Of a stretch of 64,000 nt of DNA, positions 27,401 through 36,629 are shown piece after piece (the stretch's first letter is position 1; every line of letters starts with the position of its first letter). The DNA lies in NCBI GenBank assembly GCA_905331475.1, contig CAJNYU010002478.1, forward strand, positions 265,673-329,672, in the 5' to 3' direction. The stretch is from Rotaria socialis (taxonomy: Eukaryota; Rotifera; Eurotatoria; Philodinida; Philodinidae). A model generated the notes under the pieces. It worked only from the letters and a program-made list of their open reading frames with translations. It did no database searches and had not been told where the DNA came from. The translations under genes were made by a program, and so were the position numbers.

Positions 27401-28893
27401 GATAAAACTAAACCATTGAATATAAACAAATGTGCGCATCTAATATTATTCTCGAATTAGATCTGCGGTGGATTCATCCAGAATAGTTACATCAAATCCT
27501 AGACGTCTAATTCACTAGCATGGCATTCATTTTTAGTCGCCGTTTTATTGAAATAAGGACCAAGAAAGTCTACTATGAAACATATTTAAAGGCTAATGCT
27601 AGTCAAAGGAAATTTTTCAACTATCCAACTCAATTCTTACCAATAGGCTGTTCTTTTTTAATATTTTTTGTTTGAACGTCATGAAAATCCATTGAACTTT
27701 TATGTTCATTTTTGTTTGGCGATATTTTAATTGAGTTTTTCTTCGATACTAAATTATTATTCTTTTCATCCATCGTTGTTGGTGAATACGATGAATCATC
27801 TGATGATGGCGAAATAACTGTTTTCTTATTTTTTGCTTGTTGCTGTCGGATATTTCCAGTCTGTTTATTTGGAGTTATCGGTAATGATTTTGTCGATGTA
27901 CGAGAAAGAGCTAAACAAAACAATACTTATATTATTTTCTCTTGTCAATTGATTAAAACAAAAATACATACGATTTCCACCGACTTTAGCTATGCGAATT
28001 CCTACGGATTTACACCAGCCAACACGAAAAATATCCCTTGATGAATAATCAACTTTAAAATTATTGGACGAACTCCAACCATCTAATGATAATACAATTC
28101 GATAATCACCATGCATGACATTATTTACAGTAGCTGGACATATTAATTCTGGATGTTTTGGATCAACAGCCTCTAATTTCTGTCCTTTTTTGAAAAGATT
28201 TTTTTCAGGTTTGGGTGGTGCCTATTAGTTATATCATTCCATTATATTAATTGCTCTATTTTCAATTCATTCTTACCGATTTAAAGCAAGATGCATTAGC
28301 GAAGGGTCCATTTTTAACATTTTTTTCAAAATATTTCGCCCATCGAGTTGAATTTTGTTGAAAACCAAGTGGAGGTACAATTTGTCCACCCTAAATATGA
28401 AGGATAATAATAAAAATATTTTTCTATTAAATTCTCTTACATATTTTGCTGTTGTTCCATAACATCGAATATCGGTTGAATCAACAAGTCGCCAAAAATC
28501 ATTTCGATCATCCGTACCATCTAAACGTATGCGTATCCTTGGTCCGTCTTTATCAACAATTGTGCCAATACACCATGAATCTTGATTTCTTGGATCAATG
28601 GTTTCAAGTTTGTCTCCCATAGAAAAATCATTTTTCGGCGGAATTAAAGACTTCAGTGAAAAATTCAGTAATTAATTAATTAATTAATCAAAGTATGTAC
28701 CTGTCGAAAATTGCAAGCTGGTGCAGCTTCACTACTCGTTTCAATTAAATAGGTGTCCCAATCATGTTCTAGTAACAAAAAATAATTTAAACTACGGCTA
28801 ACAACAAATCAATCAATTATTTTCTTGTATACCTTCATCTTGTGGCGAATCATCTTGAGTTACAGACATTTTTCTTTCAGATAAACTCATCAT
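24425..28893 (-). CDS. SCM: Polycomb protein Scm (sex comb on midleg) homologue
   Basis: Scm/SCML proteins bind methyl-lysine through MBT repeats and link PRC1 to chromatin through SAM polymerisation in the nucleus. Fourteen exons in phase: 28893-28833, 28768-28701, 28650-28441, 28390-28277, 28221-27972, 27910-27641, 26838-26605, 26526-26386, 26335-26291, 26235-26170, 26122-26051, 24843-24778, 24727-24609, 24544-24425, giving 611 residues. MBT1 is about 22-125 (DWDTYLIETSS, GDKLETIDP, DFWRLVDS). MBT2 is about 126-235 (GPFANASCFKS, GQKLEAVDPKHP, LDGW, VGWCKSVGI). A Lys/Ser-rich linker follows. The SLED/DUF3588 domain is about 326-405 (VTVYWNYIGDNGG, FGPGECYSVLKTIFDSC). A low-complexity linker leads to the C-terminal SAM domain, about 545-611 (TPVDVAAFVRGID, IDGKALLLLTTDTLMRHMGL). 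No FCS zinc finger was seen, in contrast to insect Scm and in keeping with SCML proteins. MBT1 has drifted more than MBT2 and may have lost its aromatic cage. A 1.2-kb intron precedes the SAM exons. Confidence 0.92.
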
Positions 28894-31327
28894 TAATACA
28901 TCTAAAATAATGAAACTTGTGAGACTGAAGAGAAAAATTGATGCGTTTTTTTTCTCTTTTTGTCTCGATTCATTGACAAGAGAGAGCAGAAGAAGAAAGA
29001 AAGAATGAGTAATAACAACGTAATTTTTCAACCAATGATTTTATAGAAAGTTAAATAGATGGCAGTCATAAAAAGGTTCACCCAAGATTTAACACAGTAG
29101 CAATAAAGCTTCGCAAGAATTACCGTGAACTAACAAGATTAGTTATAATCGAGGGTATATGACTATATATCTGTTCATATCTCTGCTCTCCGTTTTCATT
29201 TTTCTACAAAATATGTTTTTTTACTCTTTATTTTTTGATATTTTTCGTATTCTTTATGCATGAATAATCTTACATTGGTGCATCAAGTCAGTCTCTGGAT
29301 CAAGAAGGACTCTGCTTCCATCACAGTTTGATTTCATTTGAAACTTTCTAAAAGACTCATAAAATACGCAAAAGCTCTTTTAGAAAAGTATATTCTATCT
29401 TCTTTACGAAGTTATTCATGAATAAATAATAAAGCGATTGGGAGCAACTTCAATCATACATAAGTAAAGATTATTGTTTGTATTTGGTAAAAGAGTTCTT
29501 ATAATTAGATATTTATGAGATCAAAACTTGATAACGCTGGGGTCGATTTAATCCTGCTATATCTGATATTGTCCAAGTTTTCAGTTCTGCTTTGAATAAA
29601 TAAACTGATCTCAAATTCATTTGCAATAAGTCTATTAGAGTTAGAAAATAAAAAATTATCCTAGCCGAAGTTCGAATCGTGCAGTTGAAATTTTTGAAAT
29701 GAAGACGTGGACTCTGCAGATCTCTACGGTAGGATTGAGCTATATTGGTCAGTTGGTACTTCACTGCCGTAGTGACATAAACCATCTTGAATCACGGTTG
29801 AACTTACCATTCAATTTACTTTCAGATGTCTACAATGAAATATTATTTTTAATCAACATTTAGAAATTTATAAACAATAGTAATCAATAGCGATAACAAA
29901 ATCAAATAAAAACCATTCATTATTGAAAGAACTCAAACAACTATTAACATTTATTTCACTACTACTACTAGATTGTTTTCCAATTTTGAATTGTTTATTG
30001 TTCGTTTCACTTAGATAAAAAGAGATTCGAGGCACACTTTATCATTCCTATATATTCCATACCATTTTCTATACTTGATAAACATACTTTTTATTTAACA
30101 CGTCGCCATTGATTTTTAAGATGAGTATCTATACTATCATATCGTTTTTCGATAAATTTGTTGTGCAAGAGGATGAAATGAAAAACATAATGAAAATACT
30201 ACATATTATTGTTTCAAAACTACTTATATACAACGTTGATAACAGTTTAATGAATTATTTTACTTTTCCTAATTTACTTTCTTTGATAGTTGCAAAAGTC
30301 TAGGATGGAATTGTTTTATGAACCATTGTCGCAGATTGTTTTGTATCAGATATTTCTTGGTGTTAAATCCTTGAATGTTTTTCTTGTTTTGAGTTGAATC
30401 TCATTTTTATTATTTGATACACATTTATTTTCATGTACTAGCGTACAATAAGCTTATGGTAATTGTCTTTTATCAGTTGATGATCAAATCAAATGGGAAA
30501 ATCAAATGTGATTACTCGTGCTTGTAAAATGAACGTCCGCTTCTTAAGTGAATAGTATTTAATCGATCCTTCAGATGAAAGAATTAACATTGAATTATGA
30601 TATAGAATAATGCCATATTAGTACTTAAATCTTTTTAAATTTTGAATTTTATGAGAAAATAACATACCTATTTGTAAATATAAGTAAATAAAAACTGGCC
30701 GTATGACGATTAATAGCTATGATACAAGGTAAAAAGAAAAAGGTCGAAGATAATTACTCGAGAATAATAAAGTAAAATATAAAGCAATTAGTTAAAAGAT
30801 TTTCTTCAGGAAATTTTTGATATTATTTTCATTTTTTGAATGAGAAAGAAGAACACAATTAAATCTGAAAAAATGAACCATTTATCATTTATTGATAATA
30901 ACATTTATTAGTAAGAGAGCAACGAAGAATCAGTATGCTCTCTCTGCCTCTTTTATTGAAACAAAAATAAATGTGATATATATATCTCATTTTAATGATT
31001 ATTTACTATTAGAAAACTATACGAAAAGGTTACACTTCTCTTTATTTCGAATTTTATCCAATTCTATTTGCAAATAAAATTTGATATTATCTATATTTGA
31101 TGTTGAGCAATTAATATTCTAGCGGCATAATATTTAGGGTTGATTGTTAGATTAAAAAATGATACACTGAATTCAAAAAGAGAACATTAATTACATTTAC
31201 ACAAAATTGTATCTTTTGATGCCAACAAGTCCGATTTAGATCTGATTCAGTGAGTAGAACAACCAATTAAACCCACATCGTTTGCTATATCTTGTATGAT
31301 ACGGAATGAAAACTAGAGCTTTCATTA
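28894..31327. other. Intergenic, 2.4 kb
   Basis: This lies upstream of Scm. An AG acceptor about 20 bp before the Scm ATG suggests a 5' UTR intron. Open frames at 28813-29031, 29513-29785, 30109-30303 and 30892-31077 carry no domain or splice support. A region near 29730-29776 can fold (CTACGGTAG/CTGCCGTAG). Nothing else is evident. Confidence 0.55.
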
Positions 31328-31571
31328 CCCAGGTCGATCAAAGCGGATATCGTTTACGGTCCGTTTTATGAAAGTAAACGGTAGGAAAACGGCATCTTTA
31401 CGGTAGTAAACTGTCCGTATTTTCCCGTAGTACTGGATGCAGTAATACGGCCTATATACGACTCGTATATAGGCCGTATTACTGCATCCAGTATCATGGC
31501 CGTATACGGTCCGTTTAGATATCGTTTTTTCACCGTAAACGGCCGTATACTGACCGTATTTCTGGCATGGG
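31328..31571. mobile_element. MITE-like element A (ACGG/CCGT motif array with 31-bp palindrome)
   Basis: This is a block clearly richer in G+C than its surroundings, bounded by CCCAGGTCGATCAAAGCGG on the left and, on the complement of the right end, CCCATGCCAGAAATACGG. The interior consists largely of repeated ACGGTCCGTT, CCGTAT and ATACGG motifs in both orientations, with a perfect palindrome in the middle. No coding capacity. It is called a non-autonomous element because of its tips and its likeness to the four blocks to the right. Confidence 0.5.
31421..31483. repeat. Perfect palindrome, 31-bp arms with 1-bp centre
   Basis: The left arm 31421-31451 begins TACTGGATGCAGTAATACGG and is exactly complementary to 31453-31483, with a single C at 31452 as centre. 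It would extrude as a cruciform or, if transcribed, form a 31-bp hairpin. It lies in the middle of element A. Confidence 0.95.
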
Positions 31572-32187
31572 ATACTTGCAGTACTATGAAGAAATTTTAT
31601 TTTTCAAATAAAAAAAGAACTGATTTTTGTTTAACCAAAATTCTATCTAAGTGAAGTTCATTGAAGACTAGTGGAATGTTGATATCTTAGATTCTTCACA
31701 ATATCTTATGCATCGAAAAAGTGATTCTCAAAATGGATATGATGGTAAAAACTGATCCGTACTTCAAGTATTATTCATAATTATTACCTAGCTTCCTTTC
31801 AAAAAATCTTGTTATCATTATTGAGTGTGGAAAGAAATGTCTTTTTTGTTTATGATGAGATGAAATATTTTTATGGCAAAGAAAAGTGCTTTTAGGTATA
31901 ACATGAAGAGAAAAAAACTTTTTCTGACAGGAAACACGCTTTTCTTCGATTAAGCAAGTGAGCTATTAAATTGTTTGTTGGATCTAAATAGGCAATATAG
32001 CATTGATTAAAAAAAATAGATATTCACTTACCGACTACAAGCAATAGATGAGTTTGATTTCAATTTTGTTTCGTATTAGGAACCTTTTTAGTTAGTATAA
32101 ATTTTACTTCATTTGACAGAATGTGTCCAACTTCAGCTGAAAGAAGAAACAATACTTTTGTAGCATCCCAATATATATAGGTTCTTT

Positions 32188-32520
32188 CCCATGTAATAAA
32201 AACCGCACGAAAATCGGCGGTTAACCGCGGTTTTACCGGTCCAGTTACCGGCTTTCATTAGCGCAGAACGGATAAATACCGCGGTTTACCACAAAAAATG
32301 AACTGGCATTTACCGCGGTAAACCGCCGGTTTTGATTAATACCGCGGTTACCGCTAAAAAAAGCGGTTAACCGGCTCATCTATAATTTTTGACAGAAAAA
32401 TTCTTCCAAATCATCAATTAAACTATTTTAAAGATCCTTTTCTTTTACTTTTACATGCGATAAACATGCGCAAAAAACGCCGGTTTACCGCAAAAATTGA
32501 TCCGGTATTCGCAACATGGG
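32188..32520. mobile_element. MITE-like element B (CCGCGGT motif array)
   Basis: The tips are inverted: the left end starts CCCATGTAATAAAAACCG and the complement of the right end starts CCCATGTTGCGAATACCG. The interior is packed with variants of ACCGCGGT, GCGGTTAACCGC and CCGGTTTACCG in both orientations, unlike the AT-rich flanks, with an ordinary AT-rich stretch at about 32385-32460. Non-coding. Confidence 0.6.
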
Positions 32521-32536
32521 TTGTTTTCTTTTTTAC

Positions 32537-32961
32537 CTGGGTGATTGAATACGGTCACCAGATACGGGTCAGAGATGCCACTAGGCCGGCCTGCAGGTCA
32601 GCAAAAAAATTTATTTTTTAACTGTAGCCTCGCCTGATTCGTCCACATAATATTGAACCAGGTTAACAGACTATGCCAGCTCAAAGTTATTGACCTGATG
32701 CAAGTCTTTTTTGAATGAAAATATTGATGATGATTTGTCTTTTTTATTGATTTACTATTAAATTGATACAAAAAGATCATACAAAAAAGACTTCAATCAG
32801 GTCAATAATTTTGAGTTGGCATAGTCTATTAACATGGTTCAATATTATATGGACGGATCAGGCGAGGCTACAGTTAAAAAAAAATTTTTGCTGACCGGCT
32901 TGGTGGCATCTCTGATACGGGCCATATATGGCCATATACGAACCGTATTGTTCGGCCAGGG
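32537..32961. mobile_element. MITE-like element C (ATACGG tips) containing a nested foldback element
   Basis: The outer tips are ACCTGGGTGATTGAATACGG on the left and, on the complement of the right end, ACCCTGGCCGAACAATACGG. Between them, flanked on both sides by GATACGGG-type sequence, sits a foldback element at 32570-32914. The outer parts share the CCGTAT/ATACGG motif with element A. Confidence 0.5.
32570..32914. mobile_element. Foldback element with ~145-bp inverted arms
   Basis: The left arm starts CAGAGATGCCACTAGGCCGG and the right arm, read on the other strand, starts CAGAGATGCCACCAAGCCGG. Similarity of roughly 90% continues through AACTGTAGCCTCGCCTGAT, ATAATATTGAACCA and ATTGACCTGAT to AAGTCTTTTTT, then an unpaired centre of about 55 bp. 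No open frame encodes a transposase, so it is a non-autonomous element. Confidence 0.75.
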
Positions 32962-33351
32962 TAGCGTTAGTATCATTGTCACCGAGAATAATCAATGAGG
33001 TTACTGTCGGTAAACGATCTACTATTTGAGCTTTAATGATTTGTGGTATCTGACCAGGCTTAGTAAAAGTTATTGTAATTGAATAATGCTACAGTAATAT
33101 TACGGTTTGATCGCTATAAGCTACCTTGACGCCTATTTGTCTTGACATCTTCAAATATTTTTGGACGTCAACAAATTGCAAATTTTGGTTTTCTCTTCTC
33201 ACTACTTCAAAGTGCAGATGCGTACGTAAAATGAAGCCAGTTAAAATCTCAGTTAGATAAATTTCATTTTAAAAATTAGCAAATTGTACTTTGGCCCTTA
33301 CGATTGACAGCTTTAAATAAAGAAGTCTTTTGGTTGTTTAATAATAAGATA

Positions 33352-33884
33352 CCCAGGTCCATCATTCAGATCAAATGAAACGGTCAAGAAACGGCGTAGT
33401 TAATGCTCTAAACGATGAAAAACGACCGCCGTTTTTCGTTAGCTCGAATTACGGGTCATTTTTCTTCGGAACATTAACGACATCATTTAAGGCCATGTCC
33501 GATGGCAAAGTTCGAATGATAAAAGGACTCCATTTTTCCTCTTTACCGTCTAAATCTCGCTGTTTTTCACCGTATCACATCGTTTTCCGGTGCTTCTTTG
33601 CTAACCATCATAACGGTTGCTATTTTTCAGTCGTTTAGAAGAGTTTACGAACCGTCATATATAACATGAGTAGACTGACTCCCACATCCTCAGGTCGTCT
33701 ATAGAGTCTGTACACAATCTACGTTTTGTCCTGCAATTCTCTGTATGCAATCACGACAATATGTGACCGTAATACTGGACGATGTAAAACGCTAAAAGAC
33801 GACCGTGTACGGTTGTGTAGGAAGCGTCTACGGTCTTTTACAGTCGTTTACGGTCGCATATGAAGTCTGTAATCGTCAACCTTG
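33352..33884. mobile_element. MITE-like element D (AACGGTC/GACCGTT motif array)
   Basis: The left tip is ACCCAGGTCCATCATTCAGA and the complement of the right tip is ACCAAGGTTGACGATTACAG. Many copies of ACGGTC, GACCGT and CGTTTACGG lie in between in both orientations, for example around 33375-33440 and 33780-33860. The open frame 33375-33638 is a by-product of this array and has no domain. The tips match less well than those of B or E, so the right border is uncertain. Confidence 0.4.
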
Positions 33885-33894
33885 GTTGAAGGTA

Positions 33895-34720
33895 CAAAGT
33901 TTTCTAGAATCGAAATCTTTTTTAACATGTTTGTTATTATTCGAGACGGAGAAGAAAATACGTTTCGTTCCATATGGTAACAGGTAAGAATAGTCATTCT
34001 ATTATTCTTTTAATGTCTTTTTTATTTACAGTTTTTTTGATCAAGTACACAAACGAAAAGATCAACGACTTCCGCATATTAAAGCTGATCTTTTAAGTAT
34101 GTCGTTACATGATCGTTATGTGATCGTTCAGCCAAATTCATTATTACATTCGGTAAGTAGATTATTCTTTCTGTTGTTGTATAATAGCTAGACGTATTTT
34201 TCACCTTTTTGGTTCGGTGCCATATTTCGATGATACTTATGTAAATATTATTTGTTTTAATATTTATTCAATTTATTTATGCTAATTAAGTTACATTTGG
34301 CGAGGAGACAAGAGGCATGTATCTATACTAAATGAACTTTACCAAAAAGGTATGTCTTTCAACGGTCTTTGTTAATGTAACTACAATACTTCTTAATTTG
34401 ATGTATTCATGATGTTTTTTGTGGCAAACTTGTTAATCTTAGTTAACAAACTGCTACTGTCGAGGCTATTCAAAATTATATTCTCTTTAGTGATGTTTAA
34501 ACTGGTACTCTATATGATAGTTTTATTGATCTTCAAGTTGGTGATGTTGATGCTGGGAACAATGAAACAATCTCGTGATACTATTTATCGTGCTGGAATA
34601 TCGATTCGTGGTGGCCTTAATAATGCTCAACTTCGTGGTACACCTATGGATAAAAAACCCCATCGATCAAAACGGGTCATCATAAACCACCGTAATCATA
34701 AGCGGGCGTTACTGTACCGT
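33895..34720 (+). pseudogene. Decayed coding stretch, unidentified
   Basis: I do not recognise the family. Protein-like segments bounded by splice sites are visible: a segment ending IRFVPYGN at donor 33982, an exon at 34032-34151 (FFDQVHKRKDQRLPHIKADL, then SMSLHDRYVIVQPNS) with clean AG and GT borders, and a possible third exon near 34289-34350 (IWRGDKRHVSILNELYQK). Further on, 34461-34670 reads AIQNYILFSDV, stop, TGTLYDSFIDLQVGDVDAGN, and, after a frame change, RDTIYRAGISIRGGLNNAQL. The internal stops and at least one frameshift indicate a broken gene or the relic of a mobile-element protein. It sits between two MITE-like blocks. Confidence 0.35.
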
Positions 34721-35511
34721 ATTCCACCGTGAATGACCATGTTTTTATCGTATTGTGCCGCTACAGCACAGTCAATATTACGGAACATACACAACACCGT
34801 ATTCGTATCGTAAATGTTCTTAAAAAATATCTTACTACTGTTGTAATCTATCACAGAATCAACCATCTTACTGTCCGTTTCATTCGATCGAGTTATTGTT
34901 ATATACACCGATGGTATAAAAGACTGAATCTTTCTTTCATATATCAGATGCCATGTTTTATTTATAAGAATAAAAACTTACTCATATCCCTAGTTTTCAA
35001 AAGAGATGCTGTTTGGTGATATGATCACTTTTCGGTGTAGGTGTTACTAGATCGACGCTCACATCCATTGACTAAAGTTCTCTTTTACCGGTGAAGTTAA
35101 AAAAACCTAAATCCCTAGAACACACCAAATAATATCCTGTGTCAACGATTATTCTAAGATAGATGAGATGTCAGTGCTTTATCAGAGGATATATTTTCTA
35201 AAATTTGACGATATGTAAGCGTACTTTGGTTCGCTATGAATTGAGTAAGTATTCGAAGTAAATGAAAACTTTGGAAGAACTTCAACGAAAAAAGACTTTT
35301 CAAAATTCAGACTCTATTTATCACATTTATTCTCATTTTCATTCGGGGGTTCTGTTGAATAAAAACACGAATCTGATTTTTACTAGAGAAATTTACCATT
35401 AAGTAAATACGAAATCTTTTTAGTATCTGAATAGAAATACTAGCAAAATAGACGAGTCCATTAAAATCGAAAATTTCGAAGATTACTCAGTTTCTAAAAT
35501 TCTTTTCTCCC

Positions 35512-35838
35512 CAGGAGAATGATTCCGATAGTGAGATCCTATCGGATTCGTGTCGGAATCTTATCGGATATAGTATGAATTTAATTAAACCGACGAAATC
35601 CTATCGATATCTTGAGGGTGTGGGACCTACAATCGGAACCCTAGTGTTGGAATCCGACAGGTCCCGGTGTCGGAATTTAACGGAATCCAACATAAATCGA
35701 CCCATGTGTTCTGTTGGCACCATATGCTTATTCATCGATGATTAAGAAAATGCTTTTTTCCGTCGGATCCGTTAGTAGGTCCGTGACCAGGAATCTGATC
35801 GGATTTTGTCGGCTTGTCGGATTCATTCAACTGGGGAT
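35512..35838. mobile_element. MITE-like element E (TCGGAT/ATCCGA motif array)
   Basis: The tips are clearly inverted: CCCCAGGAGAATGATTCCGA on the left and, on the complement of the right end, CCCCAGTTGAATGAATCCGA. The interior repeats TCGGAATC, ATCGGATT, TCCGACAGG and related words in both orientations. Non-coding. It shares the architecture of elements A-D but has its own internal motif. Confidence 0.65.
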
Positions 35839-36629
35839 CGTACGAAATCGTGTAATTAGATGAAAAATAGGTTTATAATTGTCATATTTGGTGGAGTTAG
35901 TTACTCATGTTCAATGTCGTCGTCCCCCCCTCCTCCTCCCTTAGGGATGTAACAGTTCTCAGATCTAAGGAACTATCTGAACAGTACTTTTGATAGAAAT
36001 AGAAACTAACACTGAACTGTCATACTCCTACCTCCCTTTGTGAGAGAGTAGATGGCGCCACATAATTTGTTAAATTATTATTCCTTTTCTAAAAATATGA
36101 TAAATATTTAACTAATTCTTGATCATAAATACATTTTTTTTTCTTTTTATATCAAGAAATTTTTAATTAAAAAAACGGAGGCTGCTTTGTCATGGCTATG
36201 CAAGATTATTATTATTTTTTTGTTTGTTGTTATTTTATGATTCATATGACTTTTCCTTGTTTCATCATTACTCGTGACATATATATATATCTATACACAT
36301 ATTGACCGACACTTTCATAACTCCTTTATAGATTGTAAAAACACCGTATCTGGTTAGACTAAAAATCACTGCATCATCATCGTTATTCGTCGTATTCAAC
36401 GATTTCTTCTGGCGTCTCGTTGATTGTCGTCATCGTCGTCGATTGTTCAATAACTTTCCTTTCTAGTTTGCGTGTGTGCGTGTGGCATTTTTTCACAGAA
36501 TAGTTGAAATAGTGTTTGTTTTTACTCTGCTAATTTTGATTTCTCATCTTACAACGATAAAAAAAATAAACGGCGTGTATCAGTTTTATTTCTGTATCAC
36601 TGTATCTTTAATTGTCTATTGAAAAAATC

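Noticed and set aside
29641-29700. GTTCGAATC resembling a tRNA T-loop
   Set aside because: No acceptor, D or anticodon stems could be drawn around it on either strand.
33375-33638. Open frame inside MITE-like element D
   Set aside because: It is produced by the ACGGTC word array and has no domain.
36612-36629. Upstream start for RBBP6 (MSIEKI...)
   Set aside because: It needs a TTG start. The ATG at 36630 begins exactly at the first strand of the DWNN domain.
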